Notes under the pieces: generated by a model
Told to the model about the DNA's origin: nothing
What the model saw: only the letters and a program-made list of their open reading frames with translations
Database searches by the model: none
DNA from: Bacteroidales bacterium
Lineage (GTDB): Bacteria > Bacteroidota > Bacteroidia > Bacteroidales > Lentimicrobiaceae
DNA length: 11,865 nucleotides
Direction: 5' to 3'
Assembly: GCA_016705005.1 (NCBI GenBank)
Contig: JADIZB010000030.1
Coordinates: 1-11,865, forward strand
Position numbers and translations under genes: made by a program
In this document: piece after piece, positions 1 to 6,699 of the stretch
Numbering within the stretch: position 1 is the first letter of the stretch
Layout: each line of letters opens with the position of its first letter

Positions 1-483
1 TCTCTGTCGCTGGACGTTGCACCGTCTCACCTGTGGGGGTCGCTGGTGTTGTGCGGCGACGGGGTGTTGGAGTTGGTTGATCGGCGTCGCGGGTCGGGTT
101 GGATTCCTGGCCGGGTGGCCGAGTTGTGTGAGCGGCACGGCATCGAACGGGTCACCCTTGACCCGGCGGGGCCTGCCGGTGCGCTGATTCCTGACCTTGA
201 GGCCGCCGCGGTTCGTCTTGACCTGTTGGATGGGCGTTCGTCGGTGCAGGCGTGTTCGGCGCTGGTGGAGTCGGTTCGCTCCGGCCGTGTTCAGGTGCGT
301 GCTGCTGACGCGTTCACGGAGGCTGTGGCGGGCGCTGTGCCGCGCAAGGTTGGCGACGGGTGGAAGTGGTCGCGAGTCGGTTCCGACGTCGACATATCCC
401 CGCTGGTGGCTGCTACGTGGGCGGCGTGGGCGTTCGTGTCCGGCCGCGATTCGGAGATCATGCCCGAGGTGTATTTCGTATGA
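1..483 (+). CDS. Terminase large subunit, C-terminal nuclease domain (5' truncated)
   Basis: This is the end of the phage DNA-packaging motor. The ATPase part lies left of the window and the visible 160 residues are the RNase H-like nuclease that cuts concatemeric DNA. The frame is open to base 1, so the GTG at 46 is internal. Visible motifs are LDVAP at residues 4-8, where D5 fits the first metal-binding aspartate; TLDPAGPAG around 52-60, where D54 fits the second; and WKWSR followed by DVDISPLVAAT near 129-140, where an aspartate fits the last acidic position before a C-terminal helix. This pattern is familiar from actinophage large terminases. The stop overlaps the next start as ATGA, so the next gene is probably translationally coupled. 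The family assignment is from recalled motifs and is strong; the individual catalytic residues are inferred. Confidence 0.88.
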   Translation, partial: SLSLDVAPSHLWGSLVLCGDGVLELVDRRRGSGWIPGRVAELCERHGIERVTLDPAGPAGALIPDLEAAAVRLDLLDGRSSVQACSALVESVRSGRVQVRAADAFTEAVAGAVPRKVGDGWKWSRVGSDVDISPLVAATWAAWAFVSGRDSEIMPEVYFV

Positions 484-1268
484 CCGCGCTGACTCCTGAC
501 GGCATCCGGTACGTGCAACGGGTCAACCTGCCGTCGCCGTTTCATCTGCGGTGGCTGATTCCCTACCTGTGCCGGGACGAGTCGACGCGTTGGGATGTTG
601 CGGCGTGGGCCGGGTTCGCCGGGCTCATCGTTGGCACGTGGGGCCTAATCGGTGGGTGGGCCGGTGTGGCCGCTGCGTTGCTCGTGGCCGTGCTGCCGTC
701 GGTGCGGTTCGGTCTGACTCACCGCGTGCTGGTGGACTTGTCCGCCCTCGGGTTGGCTACCCTGTCGGCCGCGTTGTGGGTGCACGGGTGGACGGTTCCG
801 GCGCTGGTGTTGGCCGTTGTGGCTGGCATGGCGAAGGAGTCGGCGCCGATCTTCGCCGCCCTGTTCGCGTGGTCGCCGTTCCTGCTGGTGGGCATGGTGG
901 CGCCCTTGGTGATCCACCTGTCCCGTACCCGTGGCCCTGACACGCTGGGTGAGCATCACGCCTGGATTCTGGCTCATCCGGTGCAGGCGTCACGGCAGTA
1001 TCACGCCGGGTTCCTGTCAACGTTGGACCCACGGCTTGTGCTGCCGTGGGGCGCCTGCGTGGTTGCGCTTGCGGCACCGTCGTGGCAACTGGCCGCCGTC
1101 CTGACGGCCGCGTACGCGCAACTGGCGGTCGCAACTGACACGGTGCGCCTCTACCAACAGGCCGCCCCTGTTGTGGCCGTGGCGGCCGTTACAGCGGTCC
1201 CGTGGCAGTGGTGGCCGGTGCTCGTGGTCGTGACCGCCTTCAACCCGCTACGCGGCGACGGAATCTAG
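480..1268 (+). CDS. Polytopic membrane protein, GT-C glycosyltransferase-like
   Basis: A 262-residue integral membrane protein with about six or seven hydrophobic helices (roughly 40-60, 61-75, 84-102, 104-120, 122-147, 186-215, 228-255). The start is the ATG at 480, which overlaps the terminase stop as ATGA; a longer start at 360 would lie inside terminase. Several features recall GT-C enzymes that use lipid-linked sugars: an early DGIRY (D7, where GT-C enzymes carry a catalytic Asp before the first helix), PFHLRWLIP, the VLVD segment, a GMAKES turn between helices (117-121), and a C-terminal TDTVRLYQQAAP followed by a helix. It is shorter than classical GT-C enzymes, so it may be a minimal or accessory version. 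Its place between terminase and portal, with a soluble glycosyltransferase after the capsid gene, suggests a role in virion glycosylation. A superinfection-exclusion or other membrane role is possible. Membrane topology is confident; enzymatic function is tentative. Confidence 0.7.
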   Translation: MTALTPDGIRYVQRVNLPSPFHLRWLIPYLCRDESTRWDVAAWAGFAGLIVGTWGLIGGWAGVAAALLVAVLPSVRFGLTHRVLVDLSALGLATLSAALWVHGWTVPALVLAVVAGMAKESAPIFAALFAWSPFLLVGMVAPLVIHLSRTRGPDTLGEHHAWILAHPVQASRQYHAGFLSTLDPRLVLPWGACVVALAAPSWQLAAVLTAAYAQLAVATDTVRLYQQAAPVVAVAAVTAVPWQWWPVLVVVTAFNPLRGDGI

Positions 1269-1272
1269 GAGG
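1267..1272 (+). promoter_or_regulatory. Ribosome-binding site of the 50-aa membrane protein
   Basis: AGGAGG overlaps the TAG stop of the previous gene and lies three bases before the GTG at 1276. It supports this short gene as real, although the spacing is shorter than usual. Confidence 0.6.
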
Positions 1273-1275
1273 ACC

Positions 1276-1428
1276 GTGATTCAACTGATCCTTCTAGCGG
1301 TGGGCCTGTTGTCCGTGATCGTCGGCGCCGCGCTCCTGTCCATCCCGGCCGCGTTCATCGTGGGCGGCCTAGCCGTGTCCGCGTTCGCGTTGCTGTGGGA
1401 CTTCCCCGAGAGAGGCGGTGTTGAGTGA
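1276..1428 (+). CDS. Small two-helix membrane protein (50 aa)
   Basis: This short gene fills the gap between the membrane protein and the portal. It starts with GTG at 1276, three bases after an AGGAGG (1267-1272) that overlaps the previous stop, a rather short spacing. The product is almost entirely hydrophobic: about residues 4-21 and 23-41 form two helices separated by a proline (SIP, 22-24), ending in a short polar tail with W41, D42, E45 and R46. Its stop overlaps the portal GTG by four bases (GTGA, 1425-1428), so it probably couples portal translation to the upstream genes. The family is not recognised. It could be a partner of the preceding membrane protein or an independent host-membrane factor. 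The case that it is real rests on the ribosome-binding site, hydrophobic pattern and exact packing between neighbours. Confidence 0.68.
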   Translation: MIQLILLAVGLLSVIVGAALLSIPAAFIVGGLAVSAFALLWDFPERGGVE

Positions 1429-2684
1429 GCCGCCTCATTGACCGAATCACGACCCGCCGATCCCTGCCCGTGGATGAGTTCACGTGGCCGTCCGTGTTGG
1501 CGCAGACGTACGGCGCCCGCGACATGGAGCCGATCCAATCCACGTTTCTGTCGTACGCGACCGAGGGCTACCAGGGCAACGGGATTGTCTTTGGCGTGAT
1601 CTTGGCCCGGCTCAACCTGTTCGCCGAGGCCGCGTTCAAGTGGCGCCGCGAGTCCGATAAGGCCCTATTCGGTACGCCCGAGTTGGGTATCTTCGAGACG
1701 CCGTGGCCGGGCGGCACGACGGGCGAACTACTGGCCCGCATGGAGCAGGACGTGTCGCTAGCAGGTCAGGCGTTCATTCGTCGTGACGCCACCAGACTTC
1801 ACCGGCTACGCCCCGACCTCGTGGACCGCGTGCTGACATCGGGAACATCCCCGGAGATTGCCGGGTACGCCTACTGGCCCGAGGGCCGCGGTATCGCCCC
1901 GGCCGAGTTCTACACCCCTGACGAGGTGGCCGACTGGTCACCGATCCCGGATCCCATGTCCCAATACCGGGGCATGTCGTGGCTGACGCCGGTGGCGCGC
2001 GAAATCAACGCCGACCGGTCAATGACCGAATACAAGTCGGCATTTTTCGTCAACAATGCGACGCCTAATGCGCTCATTAAGTATGAGCAGAAGCTAGGCC
2101 CGGGCGCCGTTGAGCAGATTCAGGCCCGGTGGTCGCAGCGTTACGGCGGGCCGCACGGGTGGAAGACGGCCGTACTCGACCAGGGCGCCGACTTCACTGT
2201 CATCGGGCAGAGCATGGAGCAAATCCAGTTCGCTGACGTGCAGGCCGCCGGTGAGAACCGCATAGCGGCCGCCGGTGGCGTTCCGGCCATCGTCGTCGGG
2301 CTCAAGGAGGGCCTGGAGGCGGCCACGTACGCGAACTACGCCGCCGCTATGAGACGTTTCGCCGACATGACGATGCGCCCCAACTGGCGTAGCGCTTGCG
2401 CGGCCCTGTCGCGGCTCGTGGACGTTCCGGCCGGTTCCCGCCTGTGGTACGACACCACCGACATTTCAGCGCTTAGGGAGGCTGAGAGGGACCGTGCTGA
2501 GGCTATGCAGGTGTGGGCGGCCGCGGCGTCGACGCTGCTGACCGCGGGCTACACGGCCGAATCTGTGACGGCCGCGCTCACATCGTCGGACCTTACTTTG
2601 CTCAAGCACTCGGGCATGTTGTCCGTTCAACTTCAGCCGCCCGGCGCTGCCCCGGCTATCTCAGGAGGCACCAATGCCGAGTAA
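1425..2684 (+). CDS. Portal protein, HK97-type
   Basis: A 419-residue protein expected to form the dodecameric ring at one capsid vertex through which DNA enters and leaves and on which the neck is built. The length fits the HK97-type portal family. Recognisable parts are an N-terminal segment with GNGIVFGVILARLNLFAEA (about 48-70), a central region with SWLTPVAREINADRSM, and the C-terminal stretch GVPAIVVGLKEGLEAATYAN followed by RPNW, which matches the usual GvPp..lG...ATYaN pattern. The GTG start overlaps the stop of the small membrane protein (GTGA), implying coupled translation, and the gene's end overlaps the protease start by 11 bases. The position between terminase and protease is the standard HK97 order. 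No truncation or frame problem is seen. Confidence 0.93.
   Translation: MSRLIDRITTRRSLPVDEFTWPSVLAQTYGARDMEPIQSTFLSYATEGYQGNGIVFGVILARLNLFAEAAFKWRRESDKALFGTPELGIFETPWPGGTTGELLARMEQDVSLAGQAFIRRDATRLHRLRPDLVDRVLTSGTSPEIAGYAYWPEGRGIAPAEFYTPDEVADWSPIPDPMSQYRGMSWLTPVAREINADRSMTEYKSAFFVNNATPNALIKYEQKLGPGAVEQIQARWSQRYGGPHGWKTAVLDQGADFTVIGQSMEQIQFADVQAAGENRIAAAGGVPAIVVGLKEGLEAATYANYAAAMRRFADMTMRPNWRSACAALSRLVDVPAGSRLWYDTTDISALREAERDRAEAMQVWAAAASTLLTAGYTAESVTAALTSSDLTLLKHSGMLSVQLQPPGAAPAISGGTNAE
2663..2668 (+). promoter_or_regulatory. Ribosome-binding site of the prohead protease
   Basis: A full AGGAGG lies inside the portal's last codons, five bases before the ATG at 2674. It fixes the protease start and shows that the gene is initiated while the portal is being finished. 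Confidence 0.75.
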
Positions 2685-3471
2685 CCGTTTCGTCCGTACC
2701 TACGCGCTGGACGACATCGCCATCAGGTCAGGTGGTGACGGGCGAACGGTGGAGGCTTACGCAGCCGTATTCGACTCACCCACCGACATCAGCGACCGCT
2801 ACGGGCAGTATTCCGAGGTCATCGCACCGACCGCGTTCGCCCGCACCATTGACCAGCGCGGCACCCGGTTCGGCGTGTTCTACAACCACGGGCTGACCCT
2901 GCACGGCACCCCCAGCGAGCGCGGTTCCATGCCCATCGGCACCCCCGAGGAGGTGCGCGCCGACGCGCGTGGGCTGTGGACCGTGACCCGGTACAACGCG
3001 ACGCCGCTTGCGGACGAGGCGCTGGAGGCAATCAAGACGGGCGCGATCACCGGGCAGTCTTTCGCGGGCAGGTTCGTCAAGTCAGACAGGCCGACCCCGC
3101 GCGGCGGATTCCGCGCCGCCGACGACGGGAGCCTGACCGTGGTGACCCGCACCGAGATCGCCCTAGTCGAGTACGGGCCGACGCCGATGCCCGCCTACGA
3201 GGGTGCCGCCATCGTCGGGGTCCGGCAGGCGTGCGCGTGCGGCGACCGTGGGACAACCATCGAAATACAGGTTGACGGTGGCGGCGAACCGCCCGACTGC
3301 TCCTGTGACTGTGAGGCGTGCATGACCGCCCACCCTGAAACTTCCGACGCCGGCGACGCCGGTGACCGGATCGCACTACCCGAGGATGACCCGCGCGGCG
3401 CGCACTCGTCCCGGCTCCAAATCAACCGCAACCTGACGCGCCTACGGGCGCGAGAAAGGGGACTCCTGTGA
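2674..3471 (+). CDS. Prohead maturation protease, HK97 (U35-type) family, with Cys-rich tail
   Basis: A 265-residue serine protease expected to cut the scaffold-like N-terminus from the major capsid protein during prohead maturation. The core reads as the U35 family: GRTVEAYAAVFDS near 23-35, SEVIAPTAFA near 47-56, YNHG with H72 as likely catalytic histidine, an ITGQSFAG loop with S129 as likely nucleophile, and RTEIALVEYGPTPMPAYEGA (159-178), the usual closing strand; E161 or E166 could be the third catalytic position. After the core, residues 187-216 carry six cysteines as CxC, then CxCxCxxC, which is not a normal part of this family and looks like a metal site. The rest of the tail is acidic and then Arg-rich. 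The gene starts in the portal end and stops in a GTGA overlap with the capsid gene. Confidence 0.9.
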   Translation: MPSNRFVRTYALDDIAIRSGGDGRTVEAYAAVFDSPTDISDRYGQYSEVIAPTAFARTIDQRGTRFGVFYNHGLTLHGTPSERGSMPIGTPEEVRADARGLWTVTRYNATPLADEALEAIKTGAITGQSFAGRFVKSDRPTPRGGFRAADDGSLTVVTRTEIALVEYGPTPMPAYEGAAIVGVRQACACGDRGTTIEIQVDGGGEPPDCSCDCEACMTAHPETSDAGDAGDRIALPEDDPRGAHSSRLQINRNLTRLRARERGLL

Positions 3472-4865
3472 GCCCCAACGTTCAGGCCCTGGCCGACGAG
3501 CTGGACGCGCTGCGTACCGAGCTGGTCGACCTTGAGGCCATCGAAACCCCCACCGAGGAGCAGGCCGCACGGTCGGCCGAAATCATCGACCTGTGGGACG
3601 CCAAGAAGGCCGAGCACGACGCGGCCGTGACCCGCGCCGCGAAGCTCGACGCGATCCGTGGCGCACACCTTGAGGGCCGCTTTGAGCCCGCCATCGGTGC
3701 CCCGCAGGTGATGAAGCGCAACGACCCGTTCGCCGACCTTGACGCGCTCAGGTTCGCCGACCCCAACTCTGATGACGTGATCGCCCGCGCGGTGACCGCC
3801 ATCAGCGAAGGCAAGGCCCCCGGCGTGTCCGATGCTGCCCGGTCGGCTGCCGTGGACATCGTGGAGCGTGTGCCGGGTGCTGCCCGCCACGCCCTCGCCT
3901 ACGGTTCGCCCGCGTACCTGTCCGCGTTCCGCACGTGGGCCAAGTCGCAGGGTTCGCCGACCTACACCAGCGAGGAGGCTGACGCGGTTCGCGCCGCCCT
4001 GGCCATCGGCACCGGTTCTACCGGAGCGTTCACCCTGCCGACCCTGCTGGATCCGACCATCATTCTGACTGGCACCGCCGTCAAGAATGGTGTTCGCTCC
4101 ATCGCCCGCGTCGAAACCATCACGCAAAACGTGTGGTACGGCGTCGCGTCGGCCGGTGTCACCTCCTACTGGACTGCCGAGGCCAGCGCCGTCACTGACG
4201 GTTCGCCGACGTTCACCCAGCCGAGCGTGACCGCGCACAAGTTGACCGCGTACGCGCCGGGGTCGTTCGAGATCTTTGAGGACTCCAATCTGCTTGCGCA
4301 ACTGCCGCGGCTCATTGCCGAGTCGTTCCAGTTCGTTGAGGAGGCCGCGTTCGTGTCCGGTTCCGGCTCCGGCGCCCCCAAGGGCATCGTGACCGCGATC
4401 AGCGCGACCGCTGGCAGTACCGTCACCGCCACCACCGTCGGCAGTTTCACCGCTGCCAGCGTGGCCGACGTGTTCGCCGTTCTCAACGCCGTACCGACCC
4501 GGTACGAGGACACCGCCACGTGGCTGGGCAACAAGGCCACCTTCAACACCATTCGGCAGATGTCCACCGGGTCGTACGGGTCGCTGTTCTGGTCCGCCGC
4601 TCCCGGCTCGCCCGAGCCGCTGCTGGGTTCGCCGATCGTCAAGGCGTCTTCGATGCTCGCCGGCACCGCGACGACCACGGTTCGCCTGATCCTGGGCGAC
4701 TTCAGTCAGTACCTGATTGTGGACCGGATCGGCACACAGGTGGAGTTCAACCCGATTGTTGTGAACGGCGACGGCCTGCCCACCGGGCAGCGTGCGCTCA
4801 TCGCACACAAGCGGGTTGGCGCCGACGTCACCGACGTCAACGCCTTCAGGTTCCTGAAGGGCTAA
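3468..4865 (+). CDS. Major capsid protein, HK97 fold, with N-terminal scaffold-like domain
   Basis: A 465-residue shell protein. Residues 1-65 are a charged helical, coiled-coil-like segment (ADELDALRTEL, then EEQAARSAEII, then AKKAEHDAAV) resembling the HK97 delta domain that acts as built-in scaffold and is removed by the protease; the mature part may begin somewhere between about 100 and 185. From about 182 the HK97-fold pattern begins: GSTGAFTLPTLLDP, then a TSYWTAEASAVTDGSPTF strand region (E-loop/P-domain), FEIFEDSN, FVEEAAFVSGSGSGAPKGIVT (289-309), WLGNKATFNTIRQM (352-365), and a C-terminal GQRALIAHKRVGADVTD..AF. The GTG start overlaps the protease stop (GTGA), with AAAGGGG just upstream as a possible ribosome-binding site. 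A large GC-rich hairpin follows the stop, consistent with separate, high expression. The cleavage site cannot be fixed from sequence alone. Confidence 0.95.
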   Translation: MSPNVQALADELDALRTELVDLEAIETPTEEQAARSAEIIDLWDAKKAEHDAAVTRAAKLDAIRGAHLEGRFEPAIGAPQVMKRNDPFADLDALRFADPNSDDVIARAVTAISEGKAPGVSDAARSAAVDIVERVPGAARHALAYGSPAYLSAFRTWAKSQGSPTYTSEEADAVRAALAIGTGSTGAFTLPTLLDPTIILTGTAVKNGVRSIARVETITQNVWYGVASAGVTSYWTAEASAVTDGSPTFTQPSVTAHKLTAYAPGSFEIFEDSNLLAQLPRLIAESFQFVEEAAFVSGSGSGAPKGIVTAISATAGSTVTATTVGSFTAASVADVFAVLNAVPTRYEDTATWLGNKATFNTIRQMSTGSYGSLFWSAAPGSPEPLLGSPIVKASSMLAGTATTTVRLILGDFSQYLIVDRIGTQVEFNPIVVNGDGLPTGQRALIAHKRVGADVTDVNAFRFLKG

Positions 4866-4895
4866 CCACGAACGGCCGCCCATCCAGCGGCTACA

Positions 4896-4936
4896 GCCTG
4901 CCCCCGCCACTCCCCTCTGTGGTGGCGGGGGCAGGC
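4896..4936 (+). terminator. Strong GC-rich hairpin after the capsid gene
   Basis: Bases 4896-4910 and 4922-4936 are perfect reverse complements, giving a 15-bp, nearly all G/C stem with an 11-base loop. It lies 30 bases after the capsid stop in the only real intergenic gap (4866-4992). No T-tract follows, as is common for actinobacterial terminators. It could end or attenuate transcription, or protect the capsid mRNA 3' end. The stem is seen directly; the role is inferred. Confidence 0.7.
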
Positions 4937-4950
4937 ACCCCACGGGGGTG
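4936..4950 (+). repeat. Second small hairpin in the post-capsid gap
   Basis: CACCCC (4936-4941) pairs with GGGGTG (4945-4950) around a three-base loop, directly abutting the large hairpin. It might assist termination or shield the ribosome-binding region of the next gene. The remaining gap to 4992 shows no convincing -35/-10 promoter. Confidence 0.45.
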
Positions 4951-4981
4951 CAAACGGACACACGGAGGGTACAAGTCAACA

Positions 4982-4986
4982 GAGGA
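4982..4986 (+). promoter_or_regulatory. Ribosome-binding site of the glycosyltransferase
   Basis: GAGGA lies six bases before the ATG at 4993 and decides this start over an upstream in-frame GTG at 4948, which falls in the hairpin region and would lack such a site. Confidence 0.65.
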
Positions 4987-4992
4987 CCGACC

Positions 4993-5748
4993 ATGGCAAA
5001 GATCACCTACCGCCAACCGCCCAAGCCGAAGGCCGCGACCGCGACGGATTGCGGGAAGGGCCTGGTCATCGGGTTTATCCATCCGGGGCAGATGTCCGCA
5101 TATTTCACGACGTCGCTCGTGGCCTCGCTGCTGGTGGATCAGAATGGGCCGCGCCGGCTGGTGGGCATGTTGCAGGAGTGGTCGTCAGCCAACGTGTCGG
5201 GGTCGCGTAATAGCATCGTCCGCCAGTTTCTCGACGGGCCGGGCGAGTGGCTCCTATTCATCGACACGGACATGGCGTGGGAGCCGCCCGACATTGACGC
5301 GATCCTCGCCGCCGCCGACCCCGTGACGGCGCCGATCGTCGGGGGTCTGTGTTTCGGGTTGGCTGCCGGGTCCGTGTTCCCGACCATCTACGGCGTCGGC
5401 ACCGATGAGCACGGCGACCAGCGGCTGATGCGTGGCTGCCTGTACGAGCCGGACACGATGACCCCGGTCGCCGCCACCGGCGCCGCATTCCTGCTGGTCC
5501 ATCGCACCGTCTACGAAAAGGTGCGGGACGACGGCTACAACCAGACTTTCCCGTGGTTTCAGGAGACTGAGGACCGCGGGCAACCCGTGGGCGAGGACGT
5601 CACATTCTGCCTGCGTGCGCACCAGTCGGGGTTCCCGGTGCACGTCCATACCGGCGTCCGTATCGGGCACCACAAGTCGCAGGTGCTCAACGAGGCCCTG
5701 TTCATTCACCAGCAGCAGACAGGAGTGCCCCGCGATGGCTCTGAGTGA
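4993..5748 (+). CDS. GT-A fold glycosyltransferase (GT2-like)
   Basis: A 251-residue soluble enzyme, probably transferring a sugar from a nucleotide-sugar donor to a protein or other acceptor. It shows the GT-A series in order: a first Rossmann strand LVIGFIHPG (24-32), SGSRNSIVRQFL (69-80), then WLLFIDTDMAWEP (86-98) with the metal-binding DTD at 91-93, APIVGGLC (113-120), ATGAAFLLVHR (161-171), the acceptor/base motif GEDVTFCLRA with E201-D202, and a C-terminal GHHK (225-228) whose histidines fit the distal metal-binding position. All expected active-site elements are present, so it appears intact. It sits directly after the capsid gene and before the neck genes, where several actinophages carry glycosyltransferases that decorate their virions. 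Acceptor and sugar cannot be read from sequence; cell-wall or DNA modification is less likely but possible. Confidence 0.85.
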   Translation: MAKITYRQPPKPKAATATDCGKGLVIGFIHPGQMSAYFTTSLVASLLVDQNGPRRLVGMLQEWSSANVSGSRNSIVRQFLDGPGEWLLFIDTDMAWEPPDIDAILAAADPVTAPIVGGLCFGLAAGSVFPTIYGVGTDEHGDQRLMRGCLYEPDTMTPVAATGAAFLLVHRTVYEKVRDDGYNQTFPWFQETEDRGQPVGEDVTFCLRAHQSGFPVHVHTGVRIGHHKSQVLNEALFIHQQQTGVPRDGSE

Positions 5749-5902
5749 CGCTGAGGAGGCGCTGATGGATGGCCCGATCGTGTGGGGCACCTACGACGCC
5801 GTTCAGCAGACGCACGCCACCTACGACGCTTTGCAGGAGGCGCACCCCACCTACGACGGGGCCGGGTTCGTTGGTGCTGGCAGCATGGAGCCGACCGCAT
5901 GA
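5735..5902 (+). CDS. Small protein with TYD decapeptide repeats (55 aa)
   Basis: A 55-residue acidic protein that overlaps the end of the glycosyltransferase gene by 14 bases and the start of the connector gene as ATGA. Its ribosome-binding site, ACAGGAG at 5719-5725, lies nine bases before the ATG. The central part repeats with a ten-residue period: TYDAVQQTHA, TYDALQEAHP, TYDG, likely amphipathic helical turns. It ends in a glycine-rich tail. Short proteins with similar Tyr/Ala-rich repeats occur between head and connector genes in actinophages, but no function is recognised. It might be a minor head, decoration or neck assembly factor. That it is a gene is well supported by its packing, ribosome-binding site and repeat structure in this frame. 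Confidence 0.75.
   Translation: MALSDAEEALMDGPIVWGTYDAVQQTHATYDALQEAHPTYDGAGFVGAGSMEPTA
5788..5857 (+). repeat. 30-bp tandem repeat within the 55-aa gene
   Basis: The ten bases CACCTACGAC recur at 5788, 5818 and 5848, exactly 30 bp apart. The full units at 5788-5817 and 5818-5847 are largely alike and the third is partial. The period is a multiple of three and encodes the decapeptide repeat, so it reflects internal protein duplication. Confidence 0.85.
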
Positions 5903-6699
5903 TCGACGTGGGCGACGTCTACTCGACCTCGGTCACGGTCTACGACGCGGCCGGCACCCCGGCTGATGCTGGCGCCGTATTCTGCACGGTCACCGCGCCG
6001 GACGGCACGGTGTCGTCGCTGCACGTGCTGCACGAGTCGCCGGGGCTGTACCGAGCCGGTGTGCTCGCGTCTGCCGCCGGTACGTGGCAGGTCAACTGGC
6101 GCGCGACTGGTGTCAACGAGTCGGCGCACGATGAGACGTTCAATGTCCGCGACCCTGCCGCATTTCCGGTCATTTCCCTAGCCGACGTTCGAGCCCATCT
6201 GAACATCACGGACACGACCGCCGACGACGAGTTGCGGCGCATCGTGGACGTTGCCTCATCGACTGGTGAGGCGTGGACGGGGCGAGTGTTTGGCCGCCGT
6301 ACGTGCGTCGATGTCCTGTCCGGCTCGGGCCCGTTCCTGGCGTTGAAGGCCTGCCCGGTGTTGTCCGTGTCGTCTGTGACTGAGAACGGCGCCGCGGTGC
6401 CGGCCGACGGCTACGCGCTGACATCCCCCGAGGGCGGTGTCCTGTCGCGGGTGTCCGGGTGGTCCGCCCGTGATTGGGCGCGCGGTTCGGGCAACGTGAC
6501 CGTGACCTATGTGGCCGGGCATCACGTGCAGCCGCCGACCGACGTGCAAGGCGCGCTTGAGATGGCCCGGCACCTGTGGCAGACGCAGCGCGGGTCGATC
6601 CGCGCCCGCGCCAACAACGACCCCGGCATGATGGCCACGTTCTCGGTCCCGCTGCGGGTGCAAGAGTTGTGGAATCAGAATCTGATGGGCTCGCTCTGA
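5899..6699 (+). CDS. Head-tail connector (HK97 gp6-like) with extra N-terminal beta domain
   Basis: A 266-residue neck protein expected to bind below the portal. The ATG at 5899 overlaps the previous stop (ATGA) and was chosen over an upstream in-frame ATG at 5782 that would sit inside the 55-aa gene. Residues 1-84 look like an added beta-sandwich: VTVYDAAGTPADAGAV, TVTAPDGTV, SPGLYRAGVLASAAGTWQV, resembling Ig-like or prealbumin-like modules found in phage structural proteins. Residues 90-266 match the connector pattern: ISLADVRAHLNITDTTADDELRRIVDVAS with a following helix, then the LKACPVLSVSSVTENGAAVPADGYAL strand pattern, and a C-terminal helix with LEMARHLWQTQRGS. Connectors of this family are usually much shorter, near 100-200 residues, so the N-terminal module is a true addition. 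Its surface role, for example host or tail contact, is inferred. Confidence 0.82.
   Translation: MIDVGDVYSTSVTVYDAAGTPADAGAVFCTVTAPDGTVSSLHVLHESPGLYRAGVLASAAGTWQVNWRATGVNESAHDETFNVRDPAAFPVISLADVRAHLNITDTTADDELRRIVDVASSTGEAWTGRVFGRRTCVDVLSGSGPFLALKACPVLSVSSVTENGAAVPADGYALTSPEGGVLSRVSGWSARDWARGSGNVTVTYVAGHHVQPPTDVQGALEMARHLWQTQRGSIRARANNDPGMMATFSVPLRVQELWNQNLMGSL

Noticed and set aside
360..479. Upstream GTG start for the GT-C-like membrane protein
   Set aside because: It would overlap terminase by 124 bases with an R-rich non-membrane leader. The ATG at 480 in an ATGA overlap is far more natural.
4948..4992. Upstream GTG start for the glycosyltransferase
   Set aside because: It falls in the hairpin region without a ribosome-binding site and adds a shadow-like peptide. 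GAGGA precedes the ATG at 4993.
3195..5006. 603-codon open frame on the minus strand across protease and capsid genes
   Set aside because: It lies antisense to well-supported capsid and protease genes and is R/G-rich with no recognisable domain. Long antisense frames are expected in GC-rich coding DNA.
5788..5857. 30-bp spaced repeats as a CRISPR-like array
   Set aside because: There are no unique spacers: the whole unit repeats head to tail and encodes a decapeptide in a coding frame.
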